A stretch of 64,000 nucleotides of DNA, from NCBI RefSeq assembly GCF_963583255.1, contig NC_084816.1:21769344-21833343 (forward strand). Reading direction: 5' to 3'. The DNA is from Pyrus communis. Taxonomy: Eukaryota; Streptophyta; Magnoliopsida; Rosales; Rosaceae. The position numbers and the translations under genes are program-made. Positions 1-9,484 of the stretch are shown here, one piece after another. Below the pieces are notes generated by a model. That model worked only from the letters and a program-made list of their open reading frames with translations, was not told where the DNA came from and did not search any database. Positions within the stretch are counted from its first letter, which is position 1; each line of letters starts with the position of its first letter.

Positions 1-286
1 CTGGCTTCGGGTTCCATAGGAACTCCGAAGTTAAACGAGTAGTGCGTGAGAGCATTCAAAGGATGGGTGACCCATCGGGAAGTTCTCGTGTGAGTTCCCA
101 AAAACAAAACCGTGAGGGCATGGTCGAGGCCCAAAACGGACAATATCGTGCTACGGTGGAGTCGGGCCAGGGAATGAGTTCCCAAAAACAAAACCGTGAG
201 GGCATGGTCGAGGCCCAAAACGGACAATATCGTGCTACGGTGGAGTCGGGCCAGGGAAGTGGTCCCCTCCGGGTTGGGATGTGACA
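1..286 (+). mobile_element. Cassandra TRIM LTR, 3' part (5S rRNA-containing)
   Basis: The stretch matches the LTRs at 24228-25100 and 18294-18577. It holds the 5S-like core (AACTCCGAAGTTAA, then GATGGGTGACCCATCGGGAA) and ends in GGGATGTGACA. Cassandra elements are non-coding TRIMs whose LTRs carry a 5S rRNA-derived sequence with pol III promoter boxes. The left end lies outside the window, so the LTR is incomplete. An 84-bp piece is tandemly duplicated inside it. The sequence after 286 does not show the clean tRNA-Met primer site seen at 24527, so this may be a solo LTR or a 3' LTR. Confidence 0.8.
92..259 (+). repeat. 84-bp tandem duplication inside Cassandra LTR
   Basis: Two nearly identical 84-bp units (92-175 and 176-259) start at GAGTTCCCAAAAACAAAACC. 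The unit lies downstream of the 5S-like core, so that core is kept once while the LTR tail is doubled. The other Cassandra LTRs in this window have the segment only once. The near identity of the units suggests a recent event. Confidence 0.9.
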
Positions 287-1500
287 TAAGGGCCAACTTG
301 CCGACGCAAGGCGGGGCCACATGCTGACGTCATATTTGATTTTTTTTTTTTTTTTTATAGTTATTTTGTTTTGTTTTTTACATTAAGTAAATGAAACAAC
401 ATTAAACAATATTAAACAACATTAAATAGCATTAAGTAACATTAAATAGCATTAAGTAACATTAAACAACATAAAAAAAAATTAACAACATGACACTTAA
501 ACAACATTTTTAAAAACATATAACAACATGAAAATTATTGACAATCCATAATATAAATTTATTGAGGTAATTTAATTTAAGTAACCATAGTAATTCAATT
601 AAAATAATAAATTATGTTTGGCCCTTTAACTCTTAGTTGGAGATGATTTTTGGTGACAGGGCTATGCTTGGCTTGGCCCCCGGTTGGAGATGGTAAGAAA
701 TATGGCCCAGCACTGTTCATTAAAATATTAATTTCTTGGAGGACCAGAGGGTTAAAACGAGCCTTTTGGCCCTCATTCGGTTGGAGATGGTCTTATTGTC
801 TTAACTTATTTTGTTACTTGATTTTTACATTTTTTTATATGGAAATTGTTATTACCACTTTAAAAATCTCATTCTACACTCCTAACAAGCGTTTTTTTCT
901 TTCTAAGTATAGAAAGTTTGAAGTGCAAAATGAGATTTTTAGAGTGCCAATAACAATTCCCTTTTATATTTCTAATTTTATTTTATTGTTTTTTTGTAGA
1001 GAATGGTGCAACAGTAAGCAACAATATGTGAAGTGCTGATGGAAATGCTTTCATTCTTATTCCATATATTACCTCTCAGCCAGCGTATCGATCATTTGTA
1101 AATTGCAGCTTTTATTCTTGGTCTTCGGTCTGAGTTTTGAGTGTGTCTTGTTTATCCTACTTGTACTATTTTATGGTGTTTTTAATGGAAAAAAAATCTA
1201 ATATTCCAAAAAAAAGTGAACATTACTGGTTTTGGATATTTGAGAGGTAGTAAATTACACACGTCGATCGTACACCATAAATATGCATTCATAACTACAT
1301 GCATAATCTAACAAGTACTAAAAAAAATATATTTAATTGACTACAATATTTCATCTCTAATTCTGGGCATCAGTAAATGGATAAGCAAGATAAAAGTTGA
1401 TACTTCTTTGTAGTAAATTGCTACTTACAATGACAAAAGTTGATAATTATCCTAAATAATGTCAGTTTGACCTATAAGAGATCACAGACAAAGTCACACT
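287..1500. other. AT-rich stretch without a recognisable gene
   Basis: It holds a poly-T run near 337-356 and a degenerate array of ATTAAACAAC / ATTAAGTAAC units at about 385-475. Around 636-795 the motif GTTGGAGATGG occurs three times, which suggests a decayed non-autonomous transposon. The 129-codon plus-strand open frame at 650-1039 has low-complexity AT-rich composition and no domain that I recognise, so I do not call it a gene. Confidence 0.5.
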
Positions 1501-1599
1501 TTCACCAAGGATGGGAAGTTCAACAGTTGGAGGGCAAACATATTTCATAGTGGTCAGAGAAAGTAAACTTTAGAAAGAAAAAGAAATGTGCAAGGTTTT

Positions 1600-3720
1600 G
1601 AGAGGATAGATGTACATATGTCTCACCTGGCTTGCAACAAGGAGAACTGCATTGGCATTTTCTTTCTAAGAAAACACTGATCGGCTTGCAACAAGGAGAA
1701 CTGCATTGGCATTTTCTTTCTAATGTGCAGAATCTGCAAGTAGATGCCAATTCATTCAGCCCATCAAGTTATTAAGATGCTATCTAGAGACTGCTAAATT
1801 CAAATTCATCAAATGAATTTTGCTTCTCAACCATAATATAAGTCTGGCTTGTCTTAAGACGAAGAATGTCCAACAAATCTACTCAGTTTGAACACACCGT
1901 GGGATTTAAAGATATTGGATACAAAGGCAATCAAATCAAAAGATCACATAATAACTTTTGGATTATTATTTTTGAGAAGAGACAAACCTTTTGTTTATGT
2001 AACAAAAATTACACATCATTGGACAAGGAGTGCACCCTAAGAACATACAAAAAACATCATTACTTTGATATCAATTCTACTATCTGTCTTTGAGTTCATG
2101 TTTGAGAAAGCATTTGACTTATTGCATATAAAGATTCATTACCACGTTTAGCTACTTGCAGAGTATGTGAAGTGGGGTCACTTACAAACTGTATAAAAAA
2201 ACTCAACTCCCCAACAAGTAAATATGAAGTCCTAGAATTGGATGCATGGTAATTGTTAATTCTAAAAGTGACTTAATTGAAATAAACTAAAGGAGCATAA
2301 ATTCTCATTTCTACTGTAGTATTAAAGCATTAATCTCGTGATAACAGAAAAACACAACGAAATAGGACGAATTTCATACCTTCCCATTCCAACAACCACA
2401 AGGAAAACTGAAGGCTTAACCACTAACAGCAGTGACAAGGACCTGCTAACTTGTATCCATGGCACCTGAACAACCAACACACGTTTACAAGTATACAATC
2501 GTACTTTAAAAATGAAAGGAGATAAAGATGAAAGCACTTCAAACGTACTTTATATTTCACTCTTGCTTTAGGTTAAGTGCAGGAATTCTATCAAACGAAG
2601 ACAAAACACAGAAAACTTACATGGATGTACTAACTGGGTACTTGAGTTTCCATAGATGCCAAAAATGCATCATCATTAAGCATCCGATTAGCCATCTACA
2701 TTGCAAATTGCAAATGAAGTGTAATCAACAAGAACTATTCATTTACAGCAATGAATATACAGTTAACACTAGACAACTATTCATTTACTCATTTGACAGC
2801 CTCATCCATTGACCATGATACGCATTTGACAGCATCCGATAAGTTTCGGATTTGATGAAGTATCAAATAAAAAATAATCCACAACAAAAGACCCTTTTAG
2901 GAAGAGTTTGAGGGTTAGAAATTGATCACAGATTGCGTGGTCACTAGGGATTTGAGTTAGAGCAAAACCAGAAGTGTGGAAAGAGAAGTGTAGCCTCTGG
3001 TGGCGGAAGGGTGGCCCATCGCACTGAAGGTTGACTCTTTTTAACGTTACCAAGCAAAAAAGTTGTAGGAGTCGTTTTTTGACAATTTATAAGAACGAAA
3101 TTCTAATTTATCTATAACATCAATGAAAGGAGAAAACTCAAACTACATAATCAATCCTATTTGTCAATTTCACATGAACATAATTAGCACTACAATTTCA
3201 TAAACATAAACATAATCAACCCTAGTTCTATTTGTCAATTTCATACCAAGCAAAAAAGCTGCAGCCGTTGCACCCACCCACCCTAAGCCTAAACCTATGA
3301 ACCGTTACCCACCCACCCTCCCAATGACGTCCAAGTCCTACATCCACCCTAAACTGGAGCACACCCAACTTGAAACCCTTCCAATCCCAAAGACCTGCAC
3401 CCATCCTAGATTCCTAATCCCAAACCCACTGTCCTCAAACTATAAACCATATTCGACAAAATAAACATCCAATTTGACCCTAAACCCTAAAGAACAAAAA
3501 CCCATTGAAAATTTGAATTTAAGAAAGCTTACTTGTATTTTGGGCCTCTTGTGTCTCTGTGTGTGTCGTTGGAGTGATGCCCTTGAACTAGACAGAGGAG
3601 CGGCGTTGAAGTGGACGGACTCGACAGAGGAGTGGGTTCCAATTGGATGGAGGAGCAGGAAGGAGCGGCATTCAAATTTTTGGAGTGGGAGCGTGAGACG
3701 AACTGAGAGATAGAAGGGAC
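1600..3720 (-). other. Candidate spliced transcript, function unknown
   Basis: The minus strand shows several exon-like blocks with good splice signals. A CT-rich leader at about 3713-3530 ends in a GTAAGC donor. A block at about 2698-2629 follows a CAATGTAG acceptor and ends at a GTAAGT donor. A block at about 2468-2380 follows TTGTTCAG and ends at AG/GTATGA. A block at about 1736-1629 follows CTTGCAG and ends at CCAG/GTGAG. No single long reading frame links them, and no family is recognisable. It could be a long non-coding RNA, a decayed gene or chance. The 3.75-3.96 kb sequence upstream is AT-rich, with telo-box-like CCCTAAA motifs near 3477. Confidence 0.25.
1631..1723 (-). repeat. 54-bp tandem duplication in an exon-like, cysteine-rich frame
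   Basis: A 39-bp segment beginning CTTGCAACAAGGAGAACTGC is repeated at a 54-bp offset. Since 54 is 18 codons, the duplication keeps frame. On the minus strand one frame reads a cysteine-rich block twice (RKCQCSSPCCKP). A 3' splice acceptor lies upstream and a GTGAG donor lies directly downstream. I cannot name a protein family for this motif. Confidence 0.6.
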
Positions 3721-3961
3721 TCGAGATAGAATTAGGGTAGAATTTTAATTATTATTATTAGAGTTAGTGGGCAAAATTATTATTATAACAACTATTTTTA
3801 ATTATTATTATAAGAGTTAGTGGGCACAATTGTGTAATGCGGTGGTGGAAACCCAAGTTTTTGAATTTGGTGGTGGGAAAACCCAAACTTGCACCATAAA
3901 ATAGAGGGAGAAGTCCAATTTGGAGAAGGGGAAACTTAATATAAATCCAATTTTATAAGCT

Positions 3962-4526
3962 TGTCACTCCTTGATCTGGACATACGTCCCGGATCGACAC
4001 ATGACGTCATCAAGTATCTGTATGTCTATCATACCCCGTCTCCGGGATATGGCAAAGCACAACTCGAGCATCGATTCACATAGTAGTTTTTTCTTCTTCC
4101 TGATTTCTGATTGGTTGCTCACCCCCCCTAAATTCTGATTGGTCCTCCACCATTTAACTGATTGGTTCCTTCCCTTTGGCCTGAATGGCCTCTTTCCCAC
4201 AAGGTGGGAGTTTATATTCCTTTAAATCTATAGTTTAGTGAAACGACTCCAAATGTTCGTAACTATACTATTATCATCCGGATTCGCAAATGGCTTTCGT
4301 CTATGCGTTCGTGGTTTCGAGATCTATTTGAAAGCATCAATTGTGAACTCAAAAGGTCAACGAATTTTTAGATTCATTACGAAAATTCAAACCCGATAGT
4401 TATTCGATTTAATTCCAAAAATCAACGAAATTAAAATTAACTAATGAAAATAATTTAAACGTGAAATACAAATTTAAATCACGAGATGCGTAATTAATAG
4501 CGAAATTCCGGGGACGGGATTTCACA
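3962..4526 (-). mobile_element. Solo LTR of an unclassified LTR retrotransposon
   Basis: The plus strand starts TGTCACTCC and ends GGGATTTCACA, so it has TG...CA ends. The flanks AAGCT (3957-3961) and AAGCC (4527-4531) are compatible with a 5-bp target duplication carrying one mutation. Read on minus it begins TGTGAAATCCCGTCCCCGG and contains a TATA-like GGAATATAAAC. No internal region or second LTR is adjacent. Confidence 0.6.
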
Positions 4527-4610
4527 AAGCCATTATTAGTTATAGTCCAATTTTGTTTTAATTTTGAAGTTCCATCGAAGGTTAATTGTGTTTAGCATGA
4601 TAAAAGGCTT

Positions 4611-4714
4611 GCGTTGTTCTTTTATTTATTTTTTCTTTTTTTTTTTTCGTTTTTCTTTTTTTTTTTCTTTTCTTTTTCCTTTTCTTTTTTCTTTTCTTTT
4701 TTTTCTTTTCTGTA
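4611..4714 (+). repeat. Polypyrimidine CTTTT-rich tract
   Basis: About 100 bases of nearly pure T/C with TTTTC units. Open frames across it on both strands are low-complexity artefacts (poly-F or poly-K) and are not genes. Confidence 0.9.
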
Positions 4715-5160
4715 TGAACCAGACATGAAACATAATTATAAACCAAAAAATATACAATGCTGGGAGTATCTATATCATGGGCCAATTAGAAAGAAAACAT
4801 TATTATATTGTAATACTAAATAAGTTGATAAAAGGACCCAAGAGGAGTCCAACATTGCATAAGATAATTATATTTTCACACACTAGTGAAATATAACATA
4901 ATACAAAATATATTAATTGTCCTCGTCATCGCTGCTTAAAATCTCAACGGTAACATTCTGCATATTTCATGAGCTCATTTGTGGGAGAGACAGGCCTCTA
5001 GGACGAATTTGTGCTTGATAAGTGCATGGTTCTTCAATAATAACGACATAACTACTAGACTCTTCAGTTGTTGTTTCAGCAGAAACAAATTGATAGGGTA
5101 TTGTTCAGTCCTACCTGGGTTTGCCCATGTTGGCAATACACGTCCTTGAGGTGCGCGTAC

Positions 5161-5397
5161 TCAGCTATTATTGGAGGGTAATGCGTAGCCAAGGCGACCA
5201 TCAACAATAGTAGTAAGAATGTATTGATTATCAATAGAATGAGGTATGCGCCCGACATTAATAGGTTGTCGTGGACGTTGAGCTGGAGGATTTGTTGTGG
5301 AATTTGCTGTTGTAATGTTGGAAGCAATAGACGAATGCGATGCTGGAGATTCGGTTCCAATTCTAACTCCACGACGTTGCCTGTCTGCCATTCTCAA
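5161..5397 (-). CDS. Small unrecognised ORF, possibly transposon-derived
   Basis: The frame is 78 codons and starts MRMADRQRRGVRIG. It is rich in S, T, N and P and has a basic N-terminus. A second open frame overlaps it, so coding status is uncertain. It lies between a solo LTR and a CACTA terminus that points toward it, so it may be a remnant of that transposon. No catalytic motif is visible. It could equally be a chance frame. Confidence 0.2.
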   Translation of the reverse strand: MRMADRQRRGVRIGTESPASHSSIASNITTANSTTNPPAQRPRQPINVGRIPHSIDNQYILTTIVDGRLGYALPSNNS

Positions 5398-5547
5398 TGA
5401 TGTAGAACTTGATCAAATTCAAAAGAAACACAAGTGTATGAAGCAACCTTCTAAATTTCCATATACAAATTAGTAAGGGAGTGTGGACGTTTTATACTAG
5501 AATAAAGGCACAAATCCGTAATTGTGCCAACATATTCTTTTGCTATT

Positions 5548-5775
5548 GAGTGATTTATTATTTATTGATATTTACTGGACACAATTTCTAACATTTGTAT
5601 CAGAAAAAGGAATTTATAATTATTAATATATATTCTCTATTTGAAGAGCCAATGAGAAGTAGAGTGATTTATTATTTACTAATATTTAGTGGACACAATT
5701 TCTATCATTAGTGTCATAAAAAGGAATCTACAATTATTAACTCATTTGTCTATCTGAAGACCAACTAACTTTTGC
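5548..5775 (+). repeat. 114-bp tandem duplication, diverged
   Basis: Two copies begin GAGTGATTTATTATTTA at 5548 and 5662. Both contain a GGACACAATTTCTA core and an AAAAAGGAAT segment. Several substitutions separate them, so the duplication is old. It lies inside the region attributed to the CACTA element. Confidence 0.75.
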
Positions 5776-5779
5776 ACGG

Positions 5780-6485
5780 AGACAGACCCTAAGGGCACAA
5801 TTGTTGGTTATGTGTCACTGCAGGTAGGACTTTTAATACAGTAAAAAAAATAAAAATAAACACTTACTATAAAACCAAAAACCATATCACCAAGTATAAA
5901 AAAACAAATTTGTAGGAAGATAACAATCTAAAAAGCAGTTCAAAATGATACGAATCTAACAAACATTCATTGCACTTGGAAATGATCCTTTGTAAATCTA
6001 AAACATGCCACTTAATACTACGGTGTAATGGTATTCTTCTTTATTTGTAAGTGAGAGATCTAAGGTTTGGCTCTCCCAAAAAATGAATTTGAACAACATT
6101 ATTGCTAACTTATTTTGAGGCTAAAATATTGCACATTAATAAACAGCTACATACCATTATTTACCACAATTTTATAAATTTTAATTATTGGTGTGCTAGA
6201 GGAGATAAAGACAAACGAGAGAGAACATATAGTGTCTCTGACAAATAATTTTTATAGACACAAAATGTTTAGTGCCCATTTTTAGTAAAAAAGTTGTCAT
6301 CTAACCCCACTCGGCATGGTTTCCGTGCCCATTACTGTTTTGTGTATGCTTTTTTTAACATTGGGCACAATAGATGGTGCCCTCTATGGAACGAGAACTG
6401 TTTAAACTTTTTGGTGGTTAAACTGACACAAAATTCTTAATTGTGCCCTTTGTTTTGTACCCAAAGCTCTTTTTTTTTTGTAGTG
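5780..6485 (-). mobile_element. CACTA (En/Spm-type) transposon end
   Basis: On the minus strand, starting at 6485, the sequence reads CACTACAAAAAAAAAAGAGC, the standard terminal inverted repeat form of plant CACTA elements. The subterminal 250 bp contains repeated GGGCAC / GTGCCC motifs (near 5793, 6270, 6330, 6364, 6445), as expected for transposase-binding subterminal repeats. I could not find the opposite CACTACAA end in the window, and no TNPD-like transposase is recognisable. The left limit given is therefore arbitrary. The end sits directly inside a DOG1-like exon. A weak SINE-like sequence lies within it at about 6008-6135. Confidence 0.65.
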
Positions 6486-6816
6486 GGTGGGGCGCCAGCC
6501 CGCCTATCCAGTAGAGGGAGCGCTCGAGGGTGGTGGCCCAGGGAGCAACAAAGACGGAGACGGTGTCACGCTCCGCGGCAAGAGACTTGACACTGTAGTA
6601 CTCCGCGTAGTGGGCCATGACTTTCTGGACGACGACGAGGAGGTGGTGGTGTTGGTCGGGGTTGGTGGGAGGTATGGGACAAGTGGAGAGCTGGTAGACT
6701 AGGTGGTGGAGCTGCTCAAACCACGTCTCATAAAAGCTGGTGAAGCTGTTCATTGCGGTGGTTTTAGAATTTTTTGTCGAAGGTTGATGAAATTGGGTTT
6801 GGAGGTTTTTGGTCAT
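6486..6816 (-). pseudogene. DOG1-like protein, copy A, truncated by CACTA insertion
   Basis: The minus-strand ATG at 6816 opens a frame beginning MTKNLQTQF. About 20 residues later come SFTSFYETWFEQL, then AHYAEYYSVKSLAAERD and ERSLYWIGG. These match the start of the DOG1 domain, which is found in DOG1 seed-dormancy proteins and at the C-terminus of TGA factors. After about 110 codons the reading continues into the CACTA terminus at 6485, so the rest of the domain and exon 2 are missing. Copy B (53031-56691) shows the expected continuation. The N-terminal frame is open and the start codon is present, unlike copy B. It could produce a truncated protein, but I infer a non-functional gene. Confidence 0.8.
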
Positions 6817-8418
6817 TTGGTTTTGATGCTGTTAAAAAGGGCAGTCTACTGGGACGTAATGGGAATGGGTGGTGGGTTTTATGCAAAAGAAGAAACGGTG
6901 TTGGAATGACAGTAGGGCACGTACATTGCTACGTGGAAGAAGATGGTGAGATGTTTTCAGTTTTGGTAGGCCAAAGGGGGGGCGTCCGTCTATCTATTAC
7001 GTCCTCTTTCTTGCGCTTCTCCTTCTCCCTTGGCCAGAGGACGTCCTCTTTTAGCTTTTCTTTGGCTAGTGCTGATGCTAATTCTGCAACAGTGTGAGTC
7101 CGTCCGGTAGGTTTACTTCCTTCTGGTGCCCCCTTAGGGCTACAAGTGGCTTTGCAACTTTCCGCGACTCAACTCATTTTCTCATGTTCGGCGTAGCTGA
7201 TAAGGTTTCTGGTAATTTTATTGCCATTTGGAGCTGCCGCGAAATCAAGTTTTTTTGGTCAAATAAAAATCGAAAAAAAATTGGAAAATTTGTGATTGGC
7301 GATACTTGGTTTAGTTATCCTATGAAGAGTATGTAAGTTTCTTTTCAGTCTAGTTTGCAGCAGGTACAGTTTTAGGGTTTGCTTCCTTCTGTAGAACGTA
7401 GACTGGAGGTTTTTCACTTCAATTGCATACCCTCACAAGGATGGTTTGCTTGTGTTTATAACAGTTTTCAGATTACATTCAGGGCCTGTAAACCCTATTT
7501 ACATGGGAAGTATGAATTTCATAATTACAGCAGAATGGAAAGTGAAGCTAACAACGATCAAACAGTATAACAACATTTGAAAAACATCCTAGACCTAGCC
7601 AACTTCTTCTCGGATAAGTCATAAAGATCAACACAACAAACTCAAGTAGTTGAGGAAACTGGTGCGCCGTTTTTTTTCTGTAAAAAAAAAAAAAGCACCT
7701 ACGTTTGAGTTTGAACTCATCATCTGGTTATATACATTATATATATTAATCTATCATCACGGCACTAAAGAGGGAAATTAGTGTAGAAATTAGTAACTGA
7801 ATGATATGTTTGAGTGAGAAGCCTTCAAGTTTTAAAGAGATTGATGTCAAGTTAGTAAGAAGTGAACTACAAATTTTAGATAGAGATAATTAGAAATGAA
7901 ATCGACGAGCATTACAAAAGCATATAAGACAGATATTCTTCACTAGCTAGAATGAGTCATTTACAAACTCCTCATGCATGCCTTCATAATATGAAAGTGC
8001 TACTCACACACCCATTTTTAGCTTTCACACATCCTTGTTAATTTTAGCCATTGATCTTCGTGAATTCATTCGATCCGATCGGCTGAAAATTGAGAGGGAC
8101 GTGTGAAGTGAAAATGGGCGTGGATACCACTACCCTTCATAATCTTGTGTAGTCCAGTTTTAGTTCCATTTGTATTTCTCACACATTTAGCCTCAATCGC
8201 TTAAGATTTCTAAAGTACTCGCCTAAGCATAGTCGAAAAGGTACTAAATAAGCAGCCTCACTTTCAAGTACGGTTACCTTGTTAACTCCGATCTCTAGCC
8301 CTACTTTTGGCACCCCTTGCAGTAAATGGATCTTTATATAGTTGATCAGTAAAAATTACGTAGAGTTCGAGGTTAATGGTTTTGTATTGAACAAGACTTT
8401 AATGATGTGTTTATGCAC
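6487..8418. repeat. Segmental duplication, copy A (DOG1-like 5' exon and upstream flank)
   Basis: It aligns with 56363-56723 plus 61725-63050. Copy A lacks the Copia element present in copy B and shows a single GTCTA (6844-6848) at the corresponding site, so it is the natural empty site. A has 231 bp (6970-7200) that B lacks. The upstream 6817-8418 block presumably holds the original DOG1-like promoter. Similarity stops at 8418 because an LTR begins in B at 63051. Confidence 0.9.
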
Positions 8419-9154
8419 TCGTAATCGGAATGAAAATAAAGAGTTTAATTCTGATTACGAATCATTCTTATAGTTATTAAGATATGGAGGAATCAAGATT
8501 GTGGGCACATGAAAAATGGAAGTCAACTCTCCTTTTGGAGGAATTAGATTCCCTGGTGGGAGGTTAGAATTGCATTCTGAGAGTTGGGGTCAGGAATGCG
8601 TGATTTTTACCCATTATATCCCTACGTATTTTATAAAATGCCAAGTCTAACTATGGTGTATTTATAGCAATTTGGAGATGATGACCTAAACAATAACAGG
8701 TAGGGCAATTAAAGTCTGCGTAGCAGTTTGGAGAAATGCTTAATTGTAAAGCGAAATTGCAACGGAAGAAGTATTTTTTTAAGGAAAAAAAAAATCAGGT
8801 TTTAAAGAGGTGAAAAAGGGGCAAACAAATTATGGTTTATATTATAAAGAGCTCAAAAGTTTCTATAATTTATAAGTATATGTTGTTGTGGAAATTGTTA
8901 TGACCTAGCAAATAAATTAATTTATTTAGAACATAGACAGTTTGGTAATTATACTGGTTTTAATTCCAATTCAACGATGTCACAAGCGTTTGAAGATGTA
9001 GCTGCTGCATGCATGCACCAAACTTAAGCTCAATGTTTGCACGAAAGGGCAAAACAGCCTTGAAAAATAGCTTGCCAACAGAATTGTGTGTTTCAAAGGG
9101 CCAGTGTGCGTACGATGAATATTTAATTAACTTGAAATCCAATGACGCACAATG
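8419..9154. other. Intergenic sequence, no gene seen
   Basis: AT-rich sequence with an imperfect inverted pair, GTAATCGGAATGAAAATAAA at 8421 and TTCTGATTAC near 8450. This may be the edge of a small MITE. No supported reading frame. Confidence 0.4.
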
Positions 9155-9162
9155 TTGTATGT

Positions 9163-9402
9163 ATTTTTTTTTTTTTTTTTTTTGACAAAAAGCTATAACG
9201 ATATTTCATGAATCATAATAAATAAGTATAAATGTGTCAATTGGGTACATAGCTCCAATAATCAAGACATTACGCTAGCATGAATTTTTACAAACTATAT
9301 AGCAAGCATAAGTGCACCAATATAAATTTGTCACAAGAACAATAGACACAATAAACCTATACTAGTCCACAAACCGGTCATCGCCGAGAGCGAGGAACAA
9401 TC
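9163..9402 (-). mobile_element. 5'-truncated LINE-like retroposon with poly(A)
   Basis: A 20-plus T run at 9164-9184 is a poly(A) tail on the minus strand. The segment is bounded by TTGTATGT at 9155-9162 and again at 9403-9410, which fits a target-site duplication made by target-primed reverse transcription. The 220-bp body has no coding motif. The family assignment to LINE is inferred from structure only. Confidence 0.45.
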
Positions 9403-9484
9403 TTGTATGTTTGTTTGTTTGACTTGTTTTTTTGTTTGATTGATGCAGTCATATGCTGGAAGTGTAACACTATGATGCCAGCAC

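Noticed and set aside
42..322. Overlapping ORFs on both strands at the left edge
   Set aside because: They lie wholly within the Cassandra LTR and its 84-bp duplication, which is non-coding.
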